Of a stretch of DNA of 64,000 bases, positions 10,601 to 17,598 are shown piece by piece (the stretch's first letter is position 1; each line of letters starts with the position of its first letter). The DNA comes from an uncultured Odoribacter sp. (lineage in GTDB: Bacteria; Bacteroidota; Bacteroidia; Bacteroidales; Marinifilaceae). Where the stretch lies: contig UQJP01000005.1 in the NCBI GenBank assembly GCA_900541415.1, positions 62,001 through 126,000 on the forward strand, written 5' to 3'. Under the pieces are notes generated by a model. The model saw only the letters and a list, made by a program, of their open reading frames with translations, did not search any database and was not told the DNA's origin. The translations under genes and the position numbers were made by a program.

Positions 10601-11330
10601 GAACATCCAGTGCGGGGTGCTTTCCACCGAGATCGGTAAAAAAGGCCGGGAGATCACCGGACCTCAGAAAGCCGCTATGGAATTGAAAAAATTAATTCAG
10701 GAGGTACGTGTTACCCGCCCGGAGATCAACGAAGGAAAGATCCGCGTGAAACGTTTGTTGAACGAGAAGTATCGTCATATTTTCCACGGAGAAATGAACA
10801 GCTCCGAATTGTGGAGATATAATTTCTTTATCTATCAGTTGGAAAACATGCGTAAAGCGGATTACCGCCGGATGGACGATATTACGAAGAAAGTGGATTT
10901 AAGCAATCTGGTTGATTTCACCTCGGTTGATCCGAAACATGAGTTTAGTCCTTTGTTGGTGAACCCGAATCTGAATATCGAGTTGAACAGTTTCAGCGAA
11001 ACTTTCGAGGAGTTGATGAGTTTACCGAACTATCCGGAGTTTGCGCAGGAATTTGCCGAACACATGGATTCTTTGTATATCGTCGACGGATACAGTGAAG
11101 AAACCAACATCAATAACATGATCGTACAGTTGTTGTTGATGGAAGGATATGTGACTACCGAGGATATAGCCCGGGGGAGTGTGATCGAGAAAGTGAATCG
11201 TGAAACAATTGCCGCTGCGAAGTATGCTGTGGTAAAATACCTGGTTGCAACGAAGAAGGAAACGGTTGCCGCAGAGCCGGAAACCGAGCCTGAAAAGGCT
11301 GCAAAGCCTAAGTCTTCGAAGAAGAAGTAA
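4620..11330 (+). CDS. giant fusion protein: PLP-dependent aminotransferase-like domain plus HPr kinase/PEPCK-like P-loop domain
   Basis: 2236 residues, no signal peptide or membrane helix, so cytoplasmic. Residues 1-347 are unrecognised; 348-440 are charged and helical, probably coiled coil. About 548-1010 is a fold-type I aminotransferase: NDPNNPTG at 671-678, DEAY at 704-707 (Asp for the PLP ring nitrogen, Tyr for O3'), SLSTTKNLS with candidate Schiff-base Lys748, GDRLG with phosphate-binding Arg756, and LVRFAIGG with substrate-carboxylate Arg985. About 1010-1600 is helical and unrecognised. GDSGVGKSE at 1692-1700 (Lys1698) is a P-loop very like that of HPr kinase, followed by KLIAGDMF (Asp1726) and a GNLYGIGTEVG segment. 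The tail from about 2205 is Glu/Pro/Ala/Lys-rich, ending KSSKKK. It is a single-gene unit with terminators on both sides. Substrate and role are unknown. The domain calls rest on motifs only. Confidence 0.8.
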   Translation: MKIKGEPRAFLSNEARQLLNLYESLGERAEIFLPRHIYDNLTSFVKLCFEEPDDPTAQQSEINRYLLKFREDIPGYTDVSLMLCPHNNSKAFELSGRRGEFTKKINEFLDTEAVNPDSKALLKNIKDTHDFSVGTPPVRSSHIEFISQVQLGGQIRDLRKYRDVVGVTGDLNEAHWNYLMDTLEQMISQSTHYTTGAEKADFLNRMRWAVNFKGLNGMITTVVSGNADKAVSLIRGDVFSKNSVQVLENPSAEELYEQMEVDTTSVFVVKARHMRVNPFSGEKWFPLLTRLVIVDDSRESRSSNTSLVFCFHNGIINTLNKVHTKKLGSPANTQLNLRLILENVNPSYLAEFREKIEIQIKEYEREISGILSEQIGTIDDQIKRLNVFKLDMFSRKIVQDKYSLEKLRDFIYFLENCHKEEKRQIQTKELIEEFEQRIRQYFYSNSPQIEVLSVLEGGGRNQIRTYGQYLLQKPLHRLDDKVYKACELILSIIPSNYERTLINHFHKNFGINLFLEKYQTYITKVDNEANNKGRYDNFLNDLGIREKYRALSVADQNIVKEFLSALGNLEQTSVSDSVQMIIRDLLFNPNGKPKPYIIYNAMQAWEYKDLLPDDTFDINPFDIEIENLADGRLAYERLTEKLQRIKSTLALFDDSGSLWDLFCENTTVLINDPNNPTGYTDFNTEAVNNFLRLLNTSKITLFLDEAYADSVKVIDNNMPKWRTISRYIINNINAQANIRAVSSLSTTKNLSATGDRLGALAVTPQASAVAAFVRQHNSSAHGNNNSLLMLNNLLEIAQVAKKIKDTMESELPKNASRFKIKDTLIRFINDQIGRTEKSNANSVANRQLHKTAGFEGSPLYIFLLDELVSLDKLDILGLPDDFKYHNEPFFVYYQKRLVENLNKFRVNKNFRTESMQRMAWAKEVAQKVIDKFEGTDVTWLPSDGSYLFNFRVGEGFSYADLLCFCQFLALHRGVAAVPYPTGLVRFAIGGFLSDTAESKQVFKYELEDGFTIFLKYWTIFAGKRLDPAYNEVESHTILAEIFQDCKPKVLIENIIADYPLSAKYKKDKAPSLQIRDIRTLYHASPERSGVSITTIDRSVNSVIELHGDKIGSCRDVFEFIKSAAFTKVYENLLAQIYKKVPAIADLDFNTVSSKYSKAVILKYITNKKTFQPNHNVLDDPMEKNVMREILIEMEHILFSDSKVKILAIDATGNPELDKSKLEGINVIIKKYIREILLHFNLPFEKESLEPSRKEIVRVAGETFEEVIGIKLSDLNLQIWVDEFINKLRALPEFRETLLSQKCMGYIMDSISAGISKEDMSVTDKILFLYLLKNDHSFYRLVSDKLKYFSDKIEATEDGEIRMFTEEFISEIMPSQLKDINNYIMRRKDIKVAEDEIHRVSRKVVLFYISMIKRTKGTDYYKRYSHILVRLVETAFMKQNSSVNEMVQHGISIYKGFEMENKVLETYNNGSIRWINELMEKCGVISSEQPVQEHTRIVTDAKKREYPFHKIDRIESRDKSQIEEVGPNDYLKLLDLRPDSSFFAHRLSRFIANMDSDDYRCKVVKHGMVKELVIFQKGYMKYLTDNYRLNYTEDISIKDIKNFVPDVISFLGAPEKLISFPQIGYFDIKGPNGNIKMIVTPLKQKVDYFGDVKKPRLTVINEKIKEIGGNPRHGSLFAVEENDGSIFVIEINGDSGVGKSEMIAAFILKWLRNNLEGVRSVKLIAGDMFHEFQDAEGNLYGIGTEVGDFSRTTDFDPDYIKYYKYLFESSADSNVEDLNSRSTVSGMCDISMPYKIDIMLSAGNYSKEEAGITRVDNPENFMLYIDSHGERKEKATSQDGPNFQRTLKRYTADKNIVDVIARHGNYLDVVLDWDYVENEKQYYLASSFKLLDKINITEIVNSIFNGKQFKRDGVVYKIGTISFDMIQNRFIASLTYGEGETKEMKVDRKMFSSIFDSLASTPGGQPFIAEEGQLDSVFNLIRVMRGGKDGKGKAQNIQCGVLSTEIGKKGREITGPQKAAMELKKLIQEVRVTRPEINEGKIRVKRLLNEKYRHIFHGEMNSSELWRYNFFIYQLENMRKADYRRMDDITKKVDLSNLVDFTSVDPKHEFSPLLVNPNLNIELNSFSETFEELMSLPNYPEFAQEFAEHMDSLYIVDGYSEETNINNMIVQLLLMEGYVTTEDIARGSVIEKVNRETIAAAKYAVVKYLVATKKETVAAEPETEPEKAAKPKSSKKK

Positions 11331-11345
11331 ATTTAAAGTCGTAAT

Positions 11346-11373
11346 AAAAGGGAGCTGTAAAGTTCCCTTTTTT
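11346..11373 (+). terminator. terminator after the giant gene
   Basis: AAAAGGGA (11346-11353) pairs with TCCCTTTT (11364-11371) around a 10-base loop, ending in a T-run. It lies 15 bp after the stop codon. Confidence 0.85.
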
Positions 11374-11402
11374 ATTGTTAAGAGCATATAATGGCGAATA
11401 AG

Positions 11403-11434
11403 TTTGGTTTTGAATCCGGCTTACATTATATTTG
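11403..11434 (+). promoter_or_regulatory. Bacteroidetes-type promoter for the DUF418 gene
   Basis: TTTG at 11403-11406 and TATATTTG at 11427-11434 are exactly 20 bases apart, a full match to the -33/-7 consensus. A second exact -7 copy, TATATTTG, lies at 11476-11483. Both argue that translation begins at the ATG at 11505. Confidence 0.75.
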
Positions 11435-11504
11435 GAGTCAATAGATTCCGGGTGGTGTCGTAACAAACGACCAATTATATTTGTTTAATAAAATATTAGA
11501 TTTA

Positions 11505-12695
11505 ATGAATTCAACATCTTCGTTTAAATCTTCGAGGCTTGACGTTGTGGATGCCTTGAGGGGTTTTGCCGTAATGGCTATTTTATTGGTTCATTCGTTG
11601 GAACATTTCCTCTTTTTTGTGTATCCCGATCCGCAGACTTTGCCTGGCTGGTTGAACGCGTTGAATGCGGGTAGTTTTACCGTGATTTTCTCTCTTTTTG
11701 CGGGGAAATCCTATGCTATTTTTGCTCTTTTATTCGGGCTGACCTATTTTATTCAGTTCAATAACCAGCAGTTCCGGCAGAAGGATTTTGCCTGGCGTTT
11801 TTTATGGCGTTTGTTGTTATTAGTCGGTTTTGCGACGCTCAATGCCATCTTTTTTCCCGGTGGGGATGTTTTATTGCTGTTCTCTATTGTGGGAATTGTT
11901 TTAATTCTGGTGCGCAAGTGGAGCGATAAGGCCGTGTTGATATTGGCGGTGGTGTTGCTGTGCCAGCCTGTGGAATGGTTTTATTATTTCCGGAGCCTGT
12001 GCGATGCTTCCTATGTTTTGCCGCAGCAGATGAACGGTGCTTTATATGGCGTGGTAGGAGAAGCGGTCAATTCCGGGAATATTTTAAAAGCTTTATGGGT
12101 GAATATCACAACCGGACAAGCTGCCAGTTTACTTTGGGCTATTGAAAACGGACGTTTTTTGCAGACGGCCGGGTTGTTTCTCCTGGGATTTTTATTGGGC
12201 CGTCGGCGTTTGTTTGAAACAAACGACCGGAATTATAAATTTTGGACAACGGCTTTAATATGGGGGGCAATTTTATTCGGTCCTTTATACGCCTTGAAAG
12301 TGGACTTGTACGATCGTTGTGAGGTGGCAACCATTAAGCAAACGGTCGGGGTGGTTTTGGATATGTGGCAGAAATTCGCTTTTACTGTGGTGCTGGTGGC
12401 TTCTTTTGTTATTCTCTACCAGAAAGTATCTTTCCAAAAATTGACCGATAATTTACGTTGGTACGGGCGTATGAGTCTGACAAACTACATTGGACAGTCG
12501 GTGTTGGGAGCCATATTCTTTTCTCCTTTCGGGCTGTATGCATCTCCTTATTGGGGGTATTTTATGAGTGCGTTGCTTGGGATATGCTTGTTCTTAATTC
12601 AGGTGAAATTCTGTAAGTGGTGGTTGCAAGGACATAAGCAGGGACCGTTGGAAGCTTTATGGCATAAACTGACTTGGATAAAGACAGATAAATAG
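11505..12695 (+). CDS. DUF418 (YeiB-like) membrane protein
   Basis: 396 residues from the ATG at 11505. An upstream in-frame TTG at 11481 would add eight residues but sits inside a -7 promoter element, so it was not used. The RLDVVDALRGFAVMAILLVH segment near the N-terminus is the hallmark of the DUF418/acyltransferase-3-like fold. About ten hydrophobic helices follow, and the C-terminus has the family pattern GRMSLTNYIGQS with several more helices. The protein is in the inner membrane. Function is not established; homologues are thought to act in envelope acyl or small-molecule transfer. It precedes the CYTH gene by 49 bp and may be cotranscribed with it. Confidence 0.88.
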   Translation: MNSTSSFKSSRLDVVDALRGFAVMAILLVHSLEHFLFFVYPDPQTLPGWLNALNAGSFTVIFSLFAGKSYAIFALLFGLTYFIQFNNQQFRQKDFAWRFLWRLLLLVGFATLNAIFFPGGDVLLLFSIVGIVLILVRKWSDKAVLILAVVLLCQPVEWFYYFRSLCDASYVLPQQMNGALYGVVGEAVNSGNILKALWVNITTGQAASLLWAIENGRFLQTAGLFLLGFLLGRRRLFETNDRNYKFWTTALIWGAILFGPLYALKVDLYDRCEVATIKQTVGVVLDMWQKFAFTVVLVASFVILYQKVSFQKLTDNLRWYGRMSLTNYIGQSVLGAIFFSPFGLYASPYWGYFMSALLGICLFLIQVKFCKWWLQGHKQGPLEALWHKLTWIKTDK

Positions 12696-12744
12696 AGCGT
12701 TTTTAGTTTTGGAAGCGTATAAAGAAAAGAATATCGTTTAAATC

Positions 12745-13212
12745 ATGGCGCAGGAAATAGAACGGAAATTTTTAGTACGGGGGGAATTTAAATCTTCGGC
12801 TTATGCTTCGGAACGGATTGCACAGGGATATTTGTCGTCTGTTCCTGAACGGACGGTAAGAGTCCGGATGAAGGGGGATAAAGGTTTTCTGACTATCAAA
12901 GGGATTGCCGACGAGGCGGGAGTGAGCCGATATGAGTGGGAAAAGGAAATTTCTGTAAACGAAGCCCGGGAGTTGATGAAACTTTGCGAGCCGGGGGTGA
13001 TCGATAAAATTCGCTATCTTGTGAAGTGTGGGGCGCATGTTTTTGAAGTGGATGAATTTCACGGAGAAAATGAAGGGTTGGTTTTGGCAGAAGTCGAACT
13101 GCAATCTGTGGCCGAGCATTTCGACCGTCCGGAGTGGCTGGGGGAGGAAGTGACGGGGGATAAGCGTTATTACAACGCTATGCTCTCTAAACGGCCGTAT
13201 ACTCAATGGTGA
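12745..13212 (+). CDS. CYTH-domain triphosphatase
   Basis: 155 residues, one CYTH domain. The defining ExExK motif is EIERK at residues 4-8. Alternating basic and acidic strands follow (RVRMKGDKG, YEWEKEIS, KIRYLV, FEVDEF, LAEVEL), lining the triphosphate tunnel, with a conserved DKRYYN near residue 137. Length and order match the short bacterial triphosphate tunnel metalloenzymes that cleave inorganic tripolyphosphate or thiamine triphosphate; adenylate cyclase activity is less likely at this size. Cytoplasmic. It is the second gene of a likely pair with the DUF418 membrane protein and faces the CDGSH gene, with a shared terminator between them. Confidence 0.9.
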   Translation: MAQEIERKFLVRGEFKSSAYASERIAQGYLSSVPERTVRVRMKGDKGFLTIKGIADEAGVSRYEWEKEISVNEARELMKLCEPGVIDKIRYLVKCGAHVFEVDEFHGENEGLVLAEVELQSVAEHFDRPEWLGEEVTGDKRYYNAMLSKRPYTQW

Positions 13213-13351
13213 GCCGGAGCAGAAAGCGGTTGGAAAATATCTTTGGAATGATTGGGTTTTGCCCTGTGTTTGCTGGCGGAGATGAAGGGGGGGTGAATCT
13301 TTTTCATGTGTCATATTTATTTCGGATAATCTTATCCCATATTTATAAAAC

Positions 13352-13390
13352 CGATAGCCTGAGGTAGTGATAAACTGCCTCAGGCTATCG
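13352..13390. terminator. bidirectional terminator between convergent genes
   Basis: A 17-bp stem (13352-13368 with 13374-13390, one G-U pair) with a GATAA loop lies between the CYTH gene (plus) and the CDGSH gene (minus). On the minus strand it is followed by TTTTAT; on the plus strand the T-rich tail is weaker. Confidence 0.85.
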
Positions 13391-13428
13391 ATTTATAATG
13401 ATCTTTTATTGTGCTTACCCGGTCATTT

Positions 13429-14193
13429 TTACGTCAGGTCTTCTTCTGTCCGGTGGCATTCCTGTAAGTGATCCTGAAAGCGGATGGTGGAATGTGTCCC
13501 GTCGCAAAAAGGTTTGTTGGCGGAAGCTCCGCACCGGCAAAGAGTGATGCGGTTGCGCTGTTCGTATAGAGTGCCGTCCGGTCCGTTCACCGGGATACCT
13601 CCTTTCACCCATAACGGGCCACTGCACCGTTCCTGTGGGTCTTCAATCAGTCCGAGAGCCGGTTTTAACGGAGGCTCGAAGAATTTATTTTCGTATTTAT
13701 CCCATAGTTTTAACCGTCCCGAGGGGCAATACATACTTTCGTGAATGGCTAAATCTCTGGCTTCGGGATCGCCTGAATCTTCTGTCAGTTGCCACACGCT
13801 TCCGCGGGCCATACAAATCCGGGCATGAACGCAATAATCGGTATTGTCCGCCAATTGTACGGTAGGGCCGTCGTATAGGTCGGCATTTTCCAGCAGGGGG
13901 CGGTCGTCGGCAGTAAGCGTAGGATCCCAGTTGGCCGTTGTGTGTGAGCCGTCACAGTAGGGGTGGTTGTGTGAATGTCCGCAGCGGCAGAGGGCCGTAG
14001 GTTCGTTTTCCGTGGAATATTCATCGCCTTTGGCATATTGCCAGGGAATGTTTTCCTCGTTCATTTCAAGTATTTCCTGTTGTAAATGTGGAGAGCCGTA
14101 CACCAGATAGGGACCGTCCGGTGTGATTTCAATATGGTATTTGGGGTCCGGTTGCGGTGTCCCGGCTTCAATATGACGTTTCTTTTTTTCCAT
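13429..14193 (-). CDS. triple-cluster CDGSH iron-sulfur protein
   Basis: 254 residues. Two CDGSH motifs are seen: Cys69, Cys71, Cys80 and His84 in CRCGHSHNHPYCDGSH, and Cys219, Cys221, Cys230 and His234 in CRCGASANKPFCDGTH. Each should bind a [2Fe-2S] cluster through three Cys and one His. Between them is a Fer4_19-type segment with Cys121, Cys127 and Cys156 (YCVHARICM and MYCPSG). There is no signal peptide, so it is a soluble cytoplasmic redox protein. Partners are unknown and neighbours do not help: it stands alone between the shared terminator and the gene-free gap upstream (14194-14538). Confidence 0.9.
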   Translation of the reverse strand: MEKKKRHIEAGTPQPDPKYHIEITPDGPYLVYGSPHLQQEILEMNEENIPWQYAKGDEYSTENEPTALCRCGHSHNHPYCDGSHTTANWDPTLTADDRPLLENADLYDGPTVQLADNTDYCVHARICMARGSVWQLTEDSGDPEARDLAIHESMYCPSGRLKLWDKYENKFFEPPLKPALGLIEDPQERCSGPLWVKGGIPVNGPDGTLYEQRNRITLCRCGASANKPFCDGTHSTIRFQDHLQECHRTEEDLT

Positions 14194-14447
14194 ATCTCTC
14201 TATTTTAAGGTTATTTGTGTGTTATACTCTTTTTAGAGTTTGAAAGTTATTCTAATAATCGGAAAAAAGATAAGGATTGCCACGGGAAAATGAAAAAGAC
14301 CGCATAGAAATTCCTGCTGTATAGGGCTTACCATTTTGCAGTTTGGGGAATCGAATGGAAATAGGGAAAGAAGAAAGATTCGATTTTTTCGGAGAGCCGG
14401 ATTGTTTCTTTTAGAGAAGGGGGATCATATTAAATTCCAGGAGATTG

Positions 14448-14490
14448 TAAAAAATAATCCCGCGGGCATAGATCATGTTCACGGGATTAT
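14448..14490 (-). terminator. terminator of the LemA-TPM operon
   Basis: ATAATCCCG at 14454-14462 pairs with CGGGATTAT at 14482-14490. Read on the minus strand the stem is followed by TTTTT. It lies about 50 bp after the stop of the last TPM gene. The rest of the 14194-14538 gap shows no gene; it must also hold the promoter of the CDGSH gene, which was not pinpointed. Confidence 0.75.
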
Positions 14491-14538
14491 GTATGGGGTA
14501 AATTTTTATATTTTCCCTTTTAAGAATGGTTTGCAGGC

Positions 14539-15303
14539 TTACCAGCTTCCGCTGGCTCCTCCTCCTCCGAAGCTGCCTCCTCCGAAACCTCCGAAAGATC
14601 CTCCGCCCCCGCTGAAAGATCCGAAGTCGCGTCCGCCTCCCATGCCGCCGATGAAGAAAGGAGGAACACCTCCGCTTCCGTGGCTTCCTGTGGTGTGCCC
14701 TTTGTGACGCCGGATGAATAGAGGAACGATAAAGATAACGGCGAAAGGTATTAGGATCAGCCAGCCTGAGCCGCCTCCTTTCCGGGCGTATTGATCGGCT
14801 GTATATTCCCCACCCGACAGTTTCATCAGAATATTCGTGGCTTTGGCTACTCCGGTGTAGTATCGGCCATTCTGAAATTCAGGAATGATTTCGTTGCGGA
14901 TGATGCGTGATGCGATGGCATCCGGGACAACACCTTCCAACCCGTACCCCACAGCAATGGCTACCTGTCCTTTTTCATTCCCGCTTTTAGGTTTGACCAG
15001 CAAAAGGATGCCGTTGTCTTTCCCTTTTTGTCCGATGCCCCATTGTTCTGCCAGCCTTTGTGCGTAGTCGTTCGGTGCATACCCATGCAGGGAGGGAACT
15101 GTAACAATGGCTATTTGGGTAGATGAGGTGTCGTTAAAGTTCCGGAGGGTTTGTTCCAAAACGTTGAGTTCCTGCCGGGAAAACATGCCCGTGAAATCGT
15201 TCACCATGCGTTTGGGCGACATGGGAGTGGGAAAATCCTGCGAAAATCCGGTCAGGCTGAGTAATAGGGTGATGAGAATAAGGGTATATTTCATGTTTCG
15301 CAT
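14539..15303 (-). CDS. secreted/membrane TPM-domain protein with glycine-rich tail
   Basis: About 254 residues from ATG 15303 (MRNMKYTLILI); the ATG at 15294 is also possible. A signal peptide ends near GFSQ. The TPM domain follows (VNDFTGMFS, then IAIVTVPSLHGY, GKDNGILLLV and VAVGYGLEGVVPD). One membrane helix (GWLILIPFAVIFIVPLFI) precedes a short basic stretch and a tail almost wholly Gly/Ser/Phe. This is the classic layout of YgcG-like proteins encoded with LemA; related TPM proteins have phosphatase activity or act in photosystem repair in plants. The gene starts 1 bp after the stop of the other TPM gene, so the two are coupled. Confidence 0.85.
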   Translation of the reverse strand: MRNMKYTLILITLLLSLTGFSQDFPTPMSPKRMVNDFTGMFSRQELNVLEQTLRNFNDTSSTQIAIVTVPSLHGYAPNDYAQRLAEQWGIGQKGKDNGILLLVKPKSGNEKGQVAIAVGYGLEGVVPDAIASRIIRNEIIPEFQNGRYYTGVAKATNILMKLSGGEYTADQYARKGGGSGWLILIPFAVIFIVPLFIRRHKGHTTGSHGSGGVPPFFIGGMGGGRDFGSFSGGGGSFGGFGGGSFGGGGASGSW

Positions 15304-15304
15304 T

Positions 15305-15748
15305 TTATTTCTGGTCGTTGAATGATATATCATCCGGTAGTTCGTTCGTATCGTTTTCCTGACAGGGAAAATATTGTTTCAGTTGCTTGCCTGTTTCCTG
15401 TATGGCTTCACATATCCCTTCACATATTTTGCCTGCCCGAAAGTTTTTTACCATGCGATCTTTTATCCCGTCCCAAAAATCTCCGGGAACTTTGGTATTG
15501 ATGCCTACGTCTCCGATAATGGATAACTTTTTATCTTCCAGCGCAAGATAGATCAACACGCCGTTACGCAGGACGGTTTTATGCATTTTCAGTTCTGAGA
15601 ATACTTCAACTGCCCGGTCAAGAGGCGATTTTTTGCAGTGTTTTTCTATATGCACCCGTATTTCACCCGAGGTGTTTTTCTCCGCCTGTTGAATGGCGGC
15701 AACCATAGCTTCTTTTTGTGCTTGTGTAAAATACTTTTCCAAAGACAT
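15305..15748 (-). CDS. small TPM-domain protein
   Basis: 147 residues, no signal peptide or membrane helix: a TPM domain alone. It shows the usual helix (EAMVAAIQQAEKNTSGEIRVHIE, in part), the strand LRNGVLIYLALEDKKLSIIGD, and the C-terminal helical part GDFWDGIKDRMVKNF. It is the cytoplasmic-type companion of the membrane TPM protein just downstream and lies 97 bp after the LemA gene. LemA-TPM-TPM is a recurrent order in Bacteroidetes. The biochemical role is unproven. Confidence 0.85.
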   Translation of the reverse strand: MSLEKYFTQAQKEAMVAAIQQAEKNTSGEIRVHIEKHCKKSPLDRAVEVFSELKMHKTVLRNGVLIYLALEDKKLSIIGDVGINTKVPGDFWDGIKDRMVKNFRAGKICEGICEAIQETGKQLKQYFPCQENDTNELPDDISFNDQK

Positions 15749-15845
15749 GGCAGTTGTTTTAAAGGATGGCTAATGCTGTTTTCGTCCTTATTCCAGGGGG
15801 TTATCCATTGGGAATAAGGCATCGGGGGAATGTCCGTCCGTGAAC

Positions 15846-16436
15846 TTAAAATTCAACTTTGGGGGCGTTTTCAGCTCCGGCAGTTGCTTCGAAATAAGGT
15901 TTCGGGACAAAGCCGAACATTCCGGCAATCATATTTTTAGGAAACTGACGAATGTAAGCGTTATATTCTTTAACGGATTCGTTGAATTTCCGACGTTCTA
16001 CTGCGATCCGGTTTTCCGTGCCTTCCAGTTGCGCCTGTAATTCCAGAAAATTCTGGTTGGCTTTCAGATCGGGATAGCTTTCTGAAATAGCCATCAGGCG
16101 GGACAGGGCTGACGACAGTTCGCCTTGTATGTTATTGATCTTTTTTATGGCAGATTCGTCCAGTTGGTCAAAATTGATTTGGGTCTGGGTGGCTTTGGCT
16201 CTGGCATTGACCACCTCTTCCAGCGTTTGCTGTTCGTGTGCTGCGTATCCTTTCACGGTGTTTACCAGGTTAGGAATCAGGTCTAAGCGGCGTTGGTATT
16301 GATTTTCTACGTTTGACCATTGGGAAGATACGGTTTCGCTCATACTAACCATTCCGTTATAGCTGCCCCGGAACCAAAAGAAAATGCTGAGGATCACGAC
16401 AGCGATCACGATCAATACAATGTAACCTTTTTTCAT
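15846..16436 (-). CDS. LemA family protein (second copy)
   Basis: 196 residues. One N-terminal membrane helix (IVLIVIAVVILSIFFWF) leaves the rest outside the cytoplasm, then the LemA core: WSNVENQYQRRLDLIPNLV around residues 40-58 and VKGYAAHEQQTLEEV after it, with helical repeats and FPKNMIAGMFGF near residue 165. LemA proteins are linked to envelope stress and to TPM partners, which follow directly. It shares the core with the LemA at 18547-19098 but has a different C-terminus, so the two are old paralogues and not a recent duplication. Confidence 0.92.
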   Translation of the reverse strand: MKKGYIVLIVIAVVILSIFFWFRGSYNGMVSMSETVSSQWSNVENQYQRRLDLIPNLVNTVKGYAAHEQQTLEEVVNARAKATQTQINFDQLDESAIKKINNIQGELSSALSRLMAISESYPDLKANQNFLELQAQLEGTENRIAVERRKFNESVKEYNAYIRQFPKNMIAGMFGFVPKPYFEATAGAENAPKVEF

Positions 16437-16529
16437 GTGTGTGTAGTTTTTAATGTGTTTTTCCGTTTTCTCCGGTTGTTAAAAAATCCGGAAGGCACGT
16501 TTTTTTAATCTTGTTTTATTTATTGGATA

Positions 16530-16537
16530 CAAATTTA
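16530..16537 (-). promoter_or_regulatory. possible -7 element for the LemA-TPM-TPM operon
   Basis: TAAATTTG on the minus strand is an exact TAnnTTTG match about 95 bp upstream of the LemA start. No TTTG at the expected -33 spacing was found, so this is tentative. Confidence 0.35.
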
Positions 16538-16598
16538 ATGTTTTCGCCGGGAATCCGTTTGCAGTTATATTTTTTTAGGAATTCCGTGTTCCCGGGGA

Positions 16599-17558
16599 TT
16601 AAAATAGGGTGTGTCCGGTCAGCAGCATGACCAGATAGGCCATGTAGAGCACAAGGAAAATAGTCCCTTCCCAGCGGCTGATTTTTCTGCCTTTCCCCGT
16701 GAAGATAAAAAGGAAGAGCAATCCGGCTGCCAGGATGTTTACAATCAGGTCTGTCCAGCTTCCCGGAGGTACTTCCACGGGATGTATGGTGGCTGATATT
16801 CCCAGTATCAGGAACGTATTGAAAATGTTGGAACCTACCACATTTCCGATGGCTATGTCTGCATTTCCTTTCCGGGCGGCAATGACAGAGGTGGCCAGTT
16901 CCGGAAGCGAAGTGCCGATGGAAACGATTGTCAGGCCGATGATTCGTTCCGATATTCCCAGGCTTTGGGCGATGTTTACGGCTCCGTCCACCAGCAGGCG
17001 TCCTCCGATGATCAATCCCGCCAACCCCAGCAGGATAAACAGGATGGCCTTCCCTATGGAGTAGGGCTTTATGACCACTTCTTCCCCATTGCCTGCTCCT
17101 CCGTGTTTCGCCAACATGAATGTATAGAGCAAAAAGACCGCAAAAAAGCAGAGCAGGGAAATTCCTTCTACCCGGCTGATCGTACCTTGCGGGTTTTCAT
17201 CGGCCATAAGCAATATCAATACGGCTGCAAATACGGCTAAAGGCACTTCCACCCAGGTGGTAGTCCTTTGCACATTCAGGGGGACGAAAATGGCTGTGAT
17301 TCCCAAAATAGCCAGTATGTTGAAAATATTGCTGCCTAATATATTGCCGAGAGCCAATGCCGAACTGCCTTTTACTGAAGACAGGGTGTTGACCACTAAT
17401 TCGGGGGTGGAAGTTCCAAATGCCACGATGGTTAAGCCGATAACCATGGCGGATATGTTCAGTTTATGGGCCAGGGCAGACCCTCCGTCTACCAGCATGT
17501 TGGCTCCGTAGATCAGGACGATAAGTCCTGCGATGAGGAAGATAATATCGAGAATCAT
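16599..17558 (-). CDS. calcium/sodium antiporter (CaCA family, YrbG-like)
   Basis: 319 residues, about ten membrane helices in two inverted halves. Each half carries an alpha repeat: GLTIVAFGTSTPELV near residues 41-55 and GLTIVSIGTSLPELA near residue 205, each followed by GN-(I/V)-(L/V)-GSNIFN. The Glu and Asn residues in these repeats coordinate Ca2+ and Na+. The likely role is exchange of Ca2+ for Na+ across the inner membrane. It lies 40 bp after the DUF3137 gene on the same strand, so it is probably in one transcript with LemA and DUF3137. Confidence 0.93.
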   Translation of the reverse strand: MILDIIFLIAGLIVLIYGANMLVDGGSALAHKLNISAMVIGLTIVAFGTSTPELVVNTLSSVKGSSALALGNILGSNIFNILAILGITAIFVPLNVQRTTTWVEVPLAVFAAVLILLMADENPQGTISRVEGISLLCFFAVFLLYTFMLAKHGGAGNGEEVVIKPYSIGKAILFILLGLAGLIIGGRLLVDGAVNIAQSLGISERIIGLTIVSIGTSLPELATSVIAARKGNADIAIGNVVGSNIFNTFLILGISATIHPVEVPPGSWTDLIVNILAAGLLFLFIFTGKGRKISRWEGTIFLVLYMAYLVMLLTGHTLF

Positions 17559-17598
17559 AGGCGATTTTTATAATTTGAACGTAAAAATACGGTGGGAG

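Noticed and set aside
14336..14707. Plus-strand frame with a proline-rich end
   Set aside because: The proline-rich stretch is the complement of the glycine-rich tail of the TPM protein on the minus strand.
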